NCBI GenBank assembly: GCA_900766895.1
Contig: CAAFXF010000044.1
Span: 1-34,960 of the forward strand
Origin: Clostridia bacterium
Lineage (GTDB): Bacteria > Bacillota > Clostridia > Oscillospirales > Acutalibacteraceae
Length of the DNA stretch: 34,960 bases
Direction of reading: 5' to 3'
Under the pieces are notes generated by a model, which saw only the letters and a program-made list of their open reading frames with translations, did no database searches and was not told the DNA's origin. Made by a program: the position numbers and the translations under genes. Below are positions 1 through 8,315 of the stretch, one piece after another. Positions within the stretch are counted from its first letter, which is position 1, and each line of letters opens with the position of its first letter.

Positions 1-765
1 GCCGACCTCGTTGAGAGCCTCAACGATTTCAAGGCCGTTCATTTCCTTGCCGTCAATAGCGGTAGGCACACCCTTTTCAAAATGGATGGTAATGTAGGTT
101 GGCTTGTCAGGTGCCTGCTCCGGAGAAACACCAAGCTCCAAGAAGCCTTCCTTGTTGTACTGTGGCTCGTTGGCAGGGTCCTCAAGGTCAAGCCCCTCGT
201 GGCTGAGGTGCCATACATTCTTGTCCTTTGAATAGTTTGTTTCCCTGTTTATTTTGAGAGGGATGTTGTGAGCCTCTGCGTATTCAATTTCTTCTTCACG
301 CGAAACGATGTCCCACTCACGCCACGGAGCAATGATTTCCATTTCGGGAGCGAATGCCTTAAGTGTAAGCTCAAAACGTACCTGGTCGTTGCCCTTGCCT
401 GTGCAACCGTGACAGATAGCGTCTGCGCCCTCCTTCTTTGCAATTTCTGCAAGTCCCTTTGCGATGCATGGACGGGCATGAGATGTGCCGAGCAGATAGT
501 TTTCGTATTCAGCGCCTGCCTTAAGACAAGGCCAAATGTAATCCTCAACATATTCCTTCTTTAAGTCGAGTATGTAAAGCTTTGAAGCACCTGTTGCAAT
601 AGCCTTTTCCTCAAGGCCGTCAAGCTCTGTGCCTTGACCAACGTCACCGCTTACGGCGATAACCTCGCAGTTGTTGTAGTTTTCCTTAAGCCAAGGAATG
701 ATGATTGATGTATCAAGGCCTCCGCTGTATGCAAGAACAACCTTTTTGATGTCTTTTTTGTTCAT
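1..765 (-). CDS. argG: Argininosuccinate synthase, N-terminal part (runs off left edge)
   Basis: ArgG condenses citrulline and aspartate with ATP to argininosuccinate, the penultimate step of arginine synthesis, in the cytosol. The 255 residues visible begin MNKKDIKKVVLAYSGGLDTS, with the ATP-pyrophosphatase P-loop SGGLDTS at residues 14-20. Further in are SGDVGQG, a GTSHARP segment and GCTGKGNDQVRFE, all typical of ArgG. The family is about 400 residues long, so roughly the last third lies beyond position 1. The ATG at 765-763 is preceded by an AAGGAG site (complement of 775-780) nine bases away. It is transcribed away from the giant secreted-protein gene, from its own promoter just upstream. 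No frame break is seen in the visible part. The function is certain; only the C-terminus is missing. Confidence 0.96.
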   Translation of the reverse strand, partial: MNKKDIKKVVLAYSGGLDTSIIIPWLKENYNNCEVIAVSGDVGQGTELDGLEEKAIATGASKLYILDLKKEYVEDYIWPCLKAGAEYENYLLGTSHARPCIAKGLAEIAKKEGADAICHGCTGKGNDQVRFELTLKAFAPEMEIIAPWREWDIVSREEEIEYAEAHNIPLKINRETNYSKDKNVWHLSHEGLDLEDPANEPQYNKEGFLELGVSPEQAPDKPTYITIHFEKGVPTAIDGKEMNGLEIVEALNEVG

Positions 766-808
766 AGTAAAATTCTCCTTTAAGGGTGATTTGTTTTTGT
801 CTGTGTTT

Positions 809-836
809 ATTATAACACCTTTGATGTATAATGCAA
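809..836 (-). promoter_or_regulatory. argG promoter, sigma-A type
   Basis: On the minus strand TTGCAT (complement of 831-836) and TATAAT (complement of 809-814) are separated by 16 bases and lie about 45 bases upstream of the argG start codon. The -10 is perfect and the -35 matches 4 of 6 consensus positions. The call is by eye, with no transcription start data. Confidence 0.6.
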
Positions 837-853
837 CCCTTTTTGTAAAATTT

Positions 854-867
854 TGCATAAAAATACA
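854..867. promoter_or_regulatory. Possible ARG box (ArgR operator) upstream of argG
   Basis: TGCATAAAAATACA differs at two positions from the arginine-repressor half-site core TGAATAAAAATTCA and keeps its near-palindromic layout. It lies about 18 bp upstream of the argG -35. The surroundings are very AT-rich, so a chance match is quite possible. ArgR control of argG is known in Bacilli and many Clostridia; here it is only inferred. Confidence 0.3.
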
Positions 868-896
868 AATATTTACGCTGAATTAGGGGGATATAT

Positions 897-975
897 GTAT
901 ATATTTACAACGATTATCGTATATTTATGCACAATGATGTATATTCACGGCATATATATAATGGTATATAATATA
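897..975. repeat. Phased GTATAT-core imperfect direct repeats
   Basis: Four related 12-mers begin at 897 (GTATATATTTAC), 919 (GTATATTTATGC), 939 (GTATATTCACGG) and 964 (GTATATAATATA), spaced 22, 20 and 25 bases, about two helical turns. The palindrome ACGATTATCGT lies between the first two (910-920). They may be operator sites or simply low-complexity AT-rich DNA. Confidence 0.3.
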
Positions 976-991
976 TAGGGATAAGAGGTAA

Positions 992-1128
992 ATCCCCTCC
1001 GAGTGCTACGCACCCACCTCCCCTTGCTTCAAGGGGAGGCGAAATAATAGGCTCCCCTTGTTGCAAGGGGAGCTGTTGAGCGAAGCGAAACTGAGGGGAT
1101 AAACCACTTTATCCACCATTTCGCCTCT
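992..1128. repeat. Composite palindromic repeat: two head-to-head hairpin elements
   Basis: Two hairpins with near-identical cores lie side by side: CCTCCCCTTGCTTCAAGGGGAGG, spanning about 1018-1040, and GCTCCCCTTGTTGCAAGGGGAGC, spanning about 1052-1074. Each is followed, outward, by a spacer and GAGGGGAT, so the unit is flanked by ATCCCCTC at about 993-1000 and GAGGGGAT at about 1094-1101. The left half is therefore an inverted, diverged copy of the right half. A further perfect 10-bp inverted repeat, GAGGCGAAAT (1037-1046) and ATTTCGCCTC (1119-1128), brackets the right half, and GGATAAA...TTTATCC forms another hairpin inside it. A related copy occurs at 34076-34124. The look is that of a REP- or MITE-like dispersed repeat; no open reading frame is present. 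Confidence 0.75.
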
Positions 1129-1181
1129 TTTTGTCCACTTTCTGAAAAAATTTACAAAATGTTAAAAAATAAAAATTCCTC

Positions 1182-1216
1182 TTGATTATTGCATTGACAT
1201 GTGCTATTATTATAGA
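1182..1216 (+). promoter_or_regulatory. Probable promoter of the giant secreted-protein gene
   Basis: TTGATT (1182-1187) and TATTAT (1205-1210) are separated by 17 bases. A perfect TTGACA at 1194-1199 lies in the same stretch but has no well-spaced -10; the nearest, TAATAT at 1221, is 21 bases away. The leader to the ATG at 1292 would be about 75 bases. The exact hexamers are uncertain. Confidence 0.45.
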
Positions 1217-1291
1217 GAAATAATATAGTATTATTGGGAAAACTATGTCTTAATCCCGTAATACCATAAATCTTAAGGGAGGTTTTTTACA

Positions 1292-4200
1292 ATGGTTAAA
1301 AGACTATTCAAAAAGTCAATTGCAATCATTTTGGCTGTGTTAATGGTAGTAACAACATTGCCTTTGAGCGCATTGGCTGCAGAATCCAGTTTCGAAACTG
1401 TTGAACGTACACTCACCATTGAACAAAAGAACACCGGTCTCATTACTAACGGTGCAAACGTCAACCAAAGAATAAACGGTTCAAGGTATGAGGTATGTAA
1501 CGACAACGGTAACGACAACTTTACTGTTGCTTATTGGCAGTACGACACACAGGCTGTTAAGGATCTTGGCGGCGTTGAGTTAAAGAACGCAAGCTTCACC
1601 CTTACAATTCCTACTGCTCCGTTGAATAATGCAACAGGTCTTTCTGTTTACTATGTAGACAACACAAATGCCGATTCATTCACCGGCGGTGACACACGTT
1701 ACGCAAGCCTTTACGGCGGTAACGGTGAAACAAACAGAACTAATGCAATCAACACCTTCGGTCTTGTAAAGATTCAGGATATCGCTACAAGCTCTCTTAC
1801 CGCAGGTGCAAAGATTAATATCGATATTGCTCAGGCATTCAACAATGCAATATCTTCCGCTAAGAACTATTCGCGTGTAACCATTATGGTTATGCAGACC
1901 GGTGTAAGCACTAATTCAAGCGGTAGTAACTGGTCGGATACTTATGTAGATTACAGCACTGCCATCAAGGTAACTGCTGCGTATGATGAAACTATTGAGG
2001 TTTTCCCGGGCTTGGAGGGTATCAATGCCGGTATCAGCACCTTTGAGTCAAAGATGGCTTCATCATCAACAAATAATATCTACAAGAACATGCTTCCTGC
2101 ATATCAGGCATATCTTAAGGCTATCCGCTATCGTGATGCTTATCAGTACGGCGGTCAGAATGCTCCTACTACCGATGAGCTTGACGCTGTTGCCCAAGCA
2201 TTGCAGACTGCAAATGCCAATATGGAAGTTTGGACAGATGAGGTTACAGGTAAGTTTACAGGTGTTACCCCATCGTTTAACGACTGCGGTACTTCTCGTA
2301 ATGTTACACAGGGTACAGATTTCAAGTACTATAACAACATCATCTACACAGAGGACTGTAGGACATCAAACAGTGGTAAAGAAGATGCTTATAATGGCTC
2401 TGACTGGTCAGGTATGGCTATAGGCTATCCCCTTGCCGGTGACGTTTATATGGAAATCTACTATCCAAACACCATCCTTCTTTGGGACGGTACAGAGTCC
2501 ATTATGCCTGTAATGTTTATGGCAAAAAAGCAGAAGAATGAAAACAGATACATCACTAATGTATATCCTGCACAGCAGCTTGATGCTTCCGATACATCTT
2601 GGCAGACAACCAAGGTTGGTAACGATACATATTTTGTATGTACATCCGTTATCAACGGTAGCAAAGATCAAACATGGAGAGGTAGTGCTGATACAAGATC
2701 ACTTAACTTTGATAATTCCCGCCAAAATGGTACATCAGGTGTAGGTGCCGCTATTGAGAACACCGCTAAGCAGTATTCAGCCGACTTGAAAACAGATCTG
2801 TCTTGGGGTAGACAATACTATTGGAACGCTTATGCTGCTTCATTCCAGCTCAGAGAGCTTGACACATACTTTGCCGGTGCTTCACAAAAGGGCTACAAGA
2901 CAGTAGGTAACTACTGGGCTTGGTACGGTGTAAGTAAAGTAGACAGCGACACATATTTTACAAGTGACTTTGTTGATGTTAATATGAAGGGCTACAGCCA
3001 GTCTGTTGAAAATTCAAAGCACGGTGTAAAGAAGATTTACGCATTCAACTACAAGGGTATTGCAGACGCTATTAAGAATCCTGACAAGGCAAAGCTCCTT
3101 GCAGACGTAAAGAATTATCAGCAGGGCGGTCTTTTGGACCTTATCGCTGCTTATGACGCTGCAACATCTTGGGCAAACACTGCAAATGTAAGCGCTATCA
3201 ACCTTGACAATATTGCAACCCAGGCTACAAACATCACAAATATGATGAACGCTATCAACAAGGGTACAGCTACTATTGATACAGGTTATGCATCATACAA
3301 AGAACTCAAGAAAGCTATTGACGATTCAAAGAAGTACTATGCAATCGACAATACAGATTACACAAAGTACACCCAAGAGGTTTGGGATCCGTTCGTAACA
3401 GCTTACCAAAATGCTGCAAACTATTTCTATGCTCTTTACGACAGTAATCCAAACGATATCAGCATTAAGTCCGACCTTGTGTTTGCAAATGCAGAGCCTT
3501 TCATTGAGCCTCTTAACACTGCAAGAGATAACCTCAAGAACGGTATGATTCGTTCTGTTGTAAATACTCAAACCCTTGAGTATGCTATCGACAATGCAAC
3601 GGATTTGGTTAACAACCCGCAATATTTTGTTGACGGTACAGTAGATACAGGCCTTGCAGATTTGGTTTCACAAATCAAGATTGCTATTTGGACTTCTGAG
3701 GATTCTTACGGATACGATACAGAAAAGATAGATTTAACTACCGAAAATCAGGCATTGGTTGACGGATATGTTGAACAGCTTTGCACAAAGATTGCGGCTG
3801 CACAGTTTAACGTAAATTACGTTCTTCCTAACAACTACTCTATGACAACCGCTATTGCAAAGGCACAGACATACGAGAAGGATGCTGAAAAGTACGGCAA
3901 CTACAACACTCTTCAAAACGCAGTAGCCGACGCAAATACCTTCCAGACTCAACTCGGCACATTTAACGGCAGAATTGAAAATCAGGTTGGAAACACAATT
4001 TCTTCGTATGCTGATTTGGTAACAAAGATTGTAGCTGCGTTTACAGGTCTTCAGCCTGCATTCAAGCTTATCTCTAACGGTACCTTTGCAAGTCAGGGTA
4101 AAACCGTTAAGTCCGAATATTCTTCGGCAACCCGTCCTAATAACTTCAAGTTCTATTGGGAATATTCAACAGACCAAATCATTTTCATCACAAACCACGA

Positions 4201-7186
4201 GGCATTTTCTTATGAGCTTCCTATTTCAAGATGGGGCTCATACAATAAACAAACCGGTACAGACTTTGAAACTGTATTTGATTCAATCATTCTTGACGCA
4301 AGTAACCTTACAAACGGTGAGATTACCCTTTCAGGTGCTTGGAATGCAGGCCACGGTTGGCTTTCCGGCAACGGCATGACTGCAACTCAGCTTGAAGAAT
4401 ATAAGGCAAAGACACGTATTTCTGCCGGCCTTGAGCTTTTGATTGACAGTGTAAAGGTTACAAATTCAACAGGTAAGGCTGTCGGTGTTGATTCAAGCGG
4501 TGCCGACATCACGGATATTAACCACGACTTTATTACCGAGCTTGCTGTAACCGACGGTCACGACACACAGGGCTGGGGCGGTATCTATGCAAAGAACGGT
4601 TGGACAGAATTTACAACACGTACACTCGTAAACGTTCCTGCACAAACAGGTGCAGCCGATATGGATAACATTCCGTCTAAAATCAGTAACCAGCTTCTTC
4701 TCGGTAAGGCAAATGCTTCCTTCGGTCATGTATATTTCTGGAGATATGCAGAAACAGCAATTGACGGCTGGGCAGGCTACGGCTTCGAGCGTACACCGCT
4801 TCTTCTTAACGTTCAGTTTGTAAACGTTTCTACATTGTTTGACCTTATTGCAGAATGTTCAGCAGACAGCTTTGTTGCAACAAAGAGCCAGTACACAACA
4901 ACATCATGGAACGCTCTTCAAAATGCAATCACTGATGCTAACAGCAATATGGACTATGCAAATATGACATATGATGCAATCATCACCGAGTGCGACAGAA
5001 GATACAACAACCTCTACAACGCTCGTAGAACTCTTAAGAAGTGTGCATCAAATGCTGCTCTTAAGAAGGCACTTTCAGATTACAAGACTATTTACGATAA
5101 TGATCAGTCAAAGGTTAAGGCAGACAGCTGGACAACATTTGCAACTGCTTATGAAAATGCTGCTGCAAAGTTCAATAGCGATTACAGCGACCTTAACATC
5201 ACAGACGTTGCAGCATCTGACCAGTCAAAGATTGACGCATTTGTAACTGCACTTACAGATGCAAAGAACGCTCTTATTTACAAGATTGATTTCCAACCTC
5301 TTACAGATGCTCTTAACAACCTTTTGAACATCGAGGATAATGTTTACACAGCAGAATCCGCAAGAGCTGTTGACACAGCAATCAGAACAAACTGCACATA
5401 CATCAAGCTTACAGATTCCCAAAAGGATAAGCTTTATCAGGATGATGACGTGGCTGTTGCAGGCGTTCAGGCAGAAATTGAAAAGCTTAACAGCTATAGA
5501 GACCTTCTTGTATCATACGAAAGCCTTGGTCTTGACGATTCATCACTTCAGGCTGAAAAAGAAAAGCTTAAGGCCTCAAAGGACCCTGATGCTTACGATC
5601 CAGACCAAATTGCAACCGCTCTTGCAACAATAGCAGAAACAGAAACCGTTGATGTTTACGGCAAAAATGTTTTATGCAAGAAGTTTGCAAGCCAGCCAGA
5701 TATGGATACCGCTATCACAAAGGCACTTTCAACAGTAGGACTTAAGCAATACACTCTTACTGTTAAGTCTGACAACAACGATTCAACAGGCTATGTTGTA
5801 AACGGCACACCTGTTGATGTTAACGGCTCCGTAACATTTGATTACGGTACACAGATTAACATTGCACGCGCAGACGGCTCTTCTGTTGATTGGTACTATG
5901 AGTACACATCAACCAACACATCACTTGCAAAGAAGCTTTACTCAACAACCGACGAGCTTCAGTTCGTTCTCAGAGGTAACACTATTCTTACTACAAAGTC
6001 AGGCACCTCTACAAACAACCTCAAGGTTTCTTACGTTAACAGTGTTAACGGTTCAAACGTTGCAGTAGATTATGTTCCATCAGGCACACAGATTACTCTT
6101 GATGCTTCAAAGGCACCAAAACTTCCTTACTACACCTTTGATTCATTCAAGGTTAACGGTGTAACAAAGGCTTCAGGTGATGTAATCACTGTTACAGAAA
6201 ACACAAGAATCACATATGTTTACACATTTACCGATGAAAACAGCTACAAGGTATATGTTGCTGATTTGGCATACGCCTACGCTCCCGGTAACTTCACTAT
6301 TGAAAACCTTAAGTACAACGACGAGGTAAGCTTTGTTCCGGGCACTCCGGGTGCATCTGATGGCTATGGCGGTAATGACCTTTGCTATACTGTTAAGCAT
6401 TACGTGAACGAAGAAGGCAAAGATGTTGAAAGACAAGAATCTATTCCTGGTAACGGTAGATTGCAGACGGGTTACGGAGAAGATTACAGTGCTCCTCCTG
6501 TTTACGCATGGGTAAAGGTTAATGCTGACGATTTGGATGCTTGGTATCAAAGCATTACTGATGAAACCCGTCAAGGCGGACTTATCCTTCAATTTGGTAG
6601 TGATGGTGTTACAAGATACTTTACATCAGAAGGTATTGAAACAACAAAGGGTGAGGTTGTAATGTACGGTCCGGAATACACATTCCGTGTACACGAGGAT
6701 GTAGCTCTTCTTCCTCTTGATGAGGAAACATTCAACACAGCAGTGGCTGCAGGTGTTATTGTTGATAAAGGCAACACAGACGGTGCAGCTATCTTTACAA
6801 AATCACAGCTTGTTGTTGCTCCAAACCAAAAGGTATCTATCATTTCCAACTATGCTCTTCCTGAGGGCTGCACAATGGTAGAAAAGGGTGTTCTCGCTTC
6901 AGTAAGCACAACAGGTGAAATTACAGCCGGTAAAGATGATTTCAAACTTGGTAATGTCGGTACAAACGGTATTAACAAGCTTAAGTCAAACTACACGACT
7001 GCCGGTAATCAGTTTGTTATTTCTATTAACACACCAACAGTTGCAGGAAGAGTAATCGACACTAACGTTTGGTTCAAGTGGGTTGCATATCTTACTTATA
7101 AGGATGCAAACGGCAATTTGAACACAGTATACACACCGGTTACAACACCATCTAATGTTACAGACGGCGTGAATGCAACACTTTAA
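1292..7186 (+). CDS. Giant secreted multidomain protein with FIVAR-like helical segments
   Basis: This 1964-residue protein is exported and probably acts at or outside the cell surface. Residues 1-30 form a classical signal peptide (KRLFKK, a hydrophobic core, then LSALAA). Residues 35-230 are beta-rich and resemble a secreted adhesion or carbohydrate-binding module of the DNRLRE type. Residues 320-590 form a second beta-rich, aromatic-rich region. Alpha-helical segments with the W/F...A...A.....L pattern of FIVAR modules cover about 600-920 and 1190-1450. Between them, 925-1175 is another W/Y-rich beta domain. From 1490 to the end are small beta domains, the last resembling the C-terminal Ig-like modules of Ruminococcus surface proteins. 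I see no LPXTG motif, dockerin, S-layer repeat or recognisable catalytic motif. The start is set by AAGGGAGG at 1275-1282. By eye it favours AAC, AAG and GGT codons, which suggests high expression. The precise function is unknown; adhesion or glycan binding is inference. Confidence 0.85.
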   Translation: MVKRLFKKSIAIILAVLMVVTTLPLSALAAESSFETVERTLTIEQKNTGLITNGANVNQRINGSRYEVCNDNGNDNFTVAYWQYDTQAVKDLGGVELKNASFTLTIPTAPLNNATGLSVYYVDNTNADSFTGGDTRYASLYGGNGETNRTNAINTFGLVKIQDIATSSLTAGAKINIDIAQAFNNAISSAKNYSRVTIMVMQTGVSTNSSGSNWSDTYVDYSTAIKVTAAYDETIEVFPGLEGINAGISTFESKMASSSTNNIYKNMLPAYQAYLKAIRYRDAYQYGGQNAPTTDELDAVAQALQTANANMEVWTDEVTGKFTGVTPSFNDCGTSRNVTQGTDFKYYNNIIYTEDCRTSNSGKEDAYNGSDWSGMAIGYPLAGDVYMEIYYPNTILLWDGTESIMPVMFMAKKQKNENRYITNVYPAQQLDASDTSWQTTKVGNDTYFVCTSVINGSKDQTWRGSADTRSLNFDNSRQNGTSGVGAAIENTAKQYSADLKTDLSWGRQYYWNAYAASFQLRELDTYFAGASQKGYKTVGNYWAWYGVSKVDSDTYFTSDFVDVNMKGYSQSVENSKHGVKKIYAFNYKGIADAIKNPDKAKLLADVKNYQQGGLLDLIAAYDAATSWANTANVSAINLDNIATQATNITNMMNAINKGTATIDTGYASYKELKKAIDDSKKYYAIDNTDYTKYTQEVWDPFVTAYQNAANYFYALYDSNPNDISIKSDLVFANAEPFIEPLNTARDNLKNGMIRSVVNTQTLEYAIDNATDLVNNPQYFVDGTVDTGLADLVSQIKIAIWTSEDSYGYDTEKIDLTTENQALVDGYVEQLCTKIAAAQFNVNYVLPNNYSMTTAIAKAQTYEKDAEKYGNYNTLQNAVADANTFQTQLGTFNGRIENQVGNTISSYADLVTKIVAAFTGLQPAFKLISNGTFASQGKTVKSEYSSATRPNNFKFYWEYSTDQIIFITNHEAFSYELPISRWGSYNKQTGTDFETVFDSIILDASNLTNGEITLSGAWNAGHGWLSGNGMTATQLEEYKAKTRISAGLELLIDSVKVTNSTGKAVGVDSSGADITDINHDFITELAVTDGHDTQGWGGIYAKNGWTEFTTRTLVNVPAQTGAADMDNIPSKISNQLLLGKANASFGHVYFWRYAETAIDGWAGYGFERTPLLLNVQFVNVSTLFDLIAECSADSFVATKSQYTTTSWNALQNAITDANSNMDYANMTYDAIITECDRRYNNLYNARRTLKKCASNAALKKALSDYKTIYDNDQSKVKADSWTTFATAYENAAAKFNSDYSDLNITDVAASDQSKIDAFVTALTDAKNALIYKIDFQPLTDALNNLLNIEDNVYTAESARAVDTAIRTNCTYIKLTDSQKDKLYQDDDVAVAGVQAEIEKLNSYRDLLVSYESLGLDDSSLQAEKEKLKASKDPDAYDPDQIATALATIAETETVDVYGKNVLCKKFASQPDMDTAITKALSTVGLKQYTLTVKSDNNDSTGYVVNGTPVDVNGSVTFDYGTQINIARADGSSVDWYYEYTSTNTSLAKKLYSTTDELQFVLRGNTILTTKSGTSTNNLKVSYVNSVNGSNVAVDYVPSGTQITLDASKAPKLPYYTFDSFKVNGVTKASGDVITVTENTRITYVYTFTDENSYKVYVADLAYAYAPGNFTIENLKYNDEVSFVPGTPGASDGYGGNDLCYTVKHYVNEEGKDVERQESIPGNGRLQTGYGEDYSAPPVYAWVKVNADDLDAWYQSITDETRQGGLILQFGSDGVTRYFTSEGIETTKGEVVMYGPEYTFRVHEDVALLPLDEETFNTAVAAGVIVDKGNTDGAAIFTKSQLVVAPNQKVSIISNYALPEGCTMVEKGVLASVSTTGEITAGKDDFKLGNVGTNGINKLKSNYTTAGNQFVISINTPTVAGRVIDTNVWFKWVAYLTYKDANGNLNTVYTPVTTPSNVTDGVNATL

Positions 7187-7211
7187 TGAGATTTCTGAGG
7201 AGGTAAAGGTA

Positions 7212-7352
7212 ATGAAGAAATTTTATACTGAGCCTGAATTGGAAATCAGGAAATACTCTTTGTCAGGTAACGGCGTTATGACAGTTTCAGATCCTGAGGG
7301 TAACGATAACAACGACCTTAACAAAGATGATGATTACAACTTGTTTGGCTAA
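7212..7352 (+). CDS. 46-residue acidic peptide, companion of the giant secreted protein
   Basis: A small reading frame starts 25 bp after the giant gene stops. It begins MKKFYTEPELEIRKYSLSGN, continues with a VMTVSDPEG segment, then an Asp/Asn-rich tail (NDNNDLNKDDDYN), and ends in LFG. Its ribosome binding site GAGGAGG (7197-7203) lies 8 bases from the ATG, close to ideal, and a terminator follows 9 bases after the stop, so it is the last gene of a two-gene transcript. It has no signal peptide, cysteine or membrane segment. The layout (conserved-looking basic/aromatic head, then a polar acidic tail) recalls short MKKxYxxPE-type peptides I associate with Clostridia. It could be a RiPP-like precursor, a chaperone or an anchor for the large protein, but no modification enzyme is nearby. 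Translation is well supported; the function is unknown. Confidence 0.7.
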   Translation: MKKFYTEPELEIRKYSLSGNGVMTVSDPEGNDNNDLNKDDDYNLFG

Positions 7353-7361
7353 TCAAAACAA

Positions 7362-7385
7362 AAGGGACCGCTACGGCGGTCCCTT
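7362..7385 (+). terminator. Rho-independent terminator after the peptide gene
   Basis: AAGGGACCGC (7362-7371) pairs with GCGGTCCCTT (7376-7385) around a TACG tetraloop. The T tract that follows is broken (ATTATGTT), but the stem is perfect and sits right after the stop codon. Confidence 0.8.
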
Positions 7386-7422
7386 ATTATGTTAACAATT
7401 TATTACATTATTCCTTTATAAT

Positions 7423-7451
7423 TTGACATCGTTCTATTTATATTATATTAT
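7423..7451 (+). promoter_or_regulatory. Promoter of the aromatic amino acid operon
   Basis: TTGACA (7423-7428) and TATTAT (7446-7451) are separated by exactly 17 bases, about 37 bp upstream of the chosen tyrA start. A perfect TATAAT at 7452-7457 overlaps the same zone. The leader is too short for a T-box or a transcription attenuator, so control by leader RNA is unlikely from this promoter. Confidence 0.7.
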
Positions 7452-7487
7452 TATAATGTATGATTATGTAATATGGGGCAGACTACA

Positions 7488-8315
7488 ATGAACATTTTAA
7501 TTTGCGGTTTAGGTCTTATCGGTGCGAGCCTTGCAAAGACCTTAAAAAAGAATACAGAGCATATTGTCCTTGGCTGGAACAGAACTCCTTCTGTTACCGA
7601 AAAGGCGCTTCGTGACGGTGTTATTGACCGTACGGGAGACATTGATGAGCTTATGACAGAGGCAGACATAACCTTTGTCAACTTTTATCCGGAGGCTATT
7701 GTTCCGTTTATTTTGGAGCACAAAAACAGCTTTAAGAAGGACAGCATTGTTACGGATTCCTGCGGTATCAAATCAAAGATTTGTTATGCATTAAAGGACG
7801 AAAAGCTTGATTTTTATTTTATAGGCGCTCACCCTATGGCAGGCAGAGAGGTTGGCGGATACGACAACAGCCTTGCAACCCTGTACGACAATGCAAGCTT
7901 TATTGTTACACCGCTTGAGGATTCACCTCGTAACAAGGTTGATGCGCTTGTGGGATTGGCGCAGGATATGGGCTTTGCACGTACGGTTGTAACAACACCC
8001 GAGCATCACGACGAGATGATTGCATTTACATCGCAGATTGCGCACGTGCTTGCGTGCTCATATGTTCTTTCTCCGCTTGCACCGTCGCATGCGGGATATT
8101 CTGCCGGCTCATACCGTGACGTTTCCCGCGTTGCAAGAATTAACGCAGATATGTGGGCGGATTTGTTCATCGACAACAAGGATGCTCTTGTACGAGAGAT
8201 AGACGACCTTGTTTCTAACCTTATGCAGTTTAAGTACAACATTGTTAACGAGGATTCACCGGCGCTAAAGGATTTGATGAACAGAGCTAATAAGATTAAG
8301 GAAGAAATCGGATAA
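7488..8315 (+). CDS. tyrA: Prephenate dehydrogenase
   Basis: TyrA oxidises and decarboxylates prephenate to 4-hydroxyphenylpyruvate with NAD(P), leading to tyrosine. The Rossmann motif GLGLIG is at residues 7-12 from the chosen start. The family hallmark HPMAG (115-119) is followed by REVGGYDNS, and the SQIAH histidine is at 186. At 275 residues there is a catalytic core but no C-terminal ACT domain and no chorismate mutase domain, so tyrosine feedback through ACT is not expected. An upstream in-frame ATG at 7473 has no ribosome binding site. The ATG at 7488 has GGGG nine bases upstream and starts directly at the Rossmann strand, so I prefer it. It is the first gene of the operon; its TAATG stop overlaps the aroB start by one base. 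Confidence 0.93.
   Translation: MNILICGLGLIGASLAKTLKKNTEHIVLGWNRTPSVTEKALRDGVIDRTGDIDELMTEADITFVNFYPEAIVPFILEHKNSFKKDSIVTDSCGIKSKICYALKDEKLDFYFIGAHPMAGREVGGYDNSLATLYDNASFIVTPLEDSPRNKVDALVGLAQDMGFARTVVTTPEHHDEMIAFTSQIAHVLACSYVLSPLAPSHAGYSAGSYRDVSRVARINADMWADLFIDNKDALVREIDDLVSNLMQFKYNIVNEDSPALKDLMNRANKIKEEIG

Larger units (their letters stand above)
766..1291. other. Divergent intergenic region between argG and the giant secreted-protein gene
   Basis: No credible gene lies in these 526 bases. In order it holds the argG ribosome binding site and promoter, a possible arginine operator, an AT-rich tract with phased GTATAT repeats, a composite palindromic repeat (about 992-1128), and the promoter and leader of the secreted-protein gene. 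These are listed separately. Confidence 0.8.

Noticed and set aside
891..980. Replication origin or iteron array
   Set aside because: The AT-rich repeats are few and imperfect, with no DnaA-box cluster, rep gene or partition gene nearby.
7212..7352. Peptide as a frameshifted continuation of the giant protein
   Set aside because: It has its own strong ribosome site and an ATG, and the giant gene ends after a complete beta module, so a separate gene is simpler.
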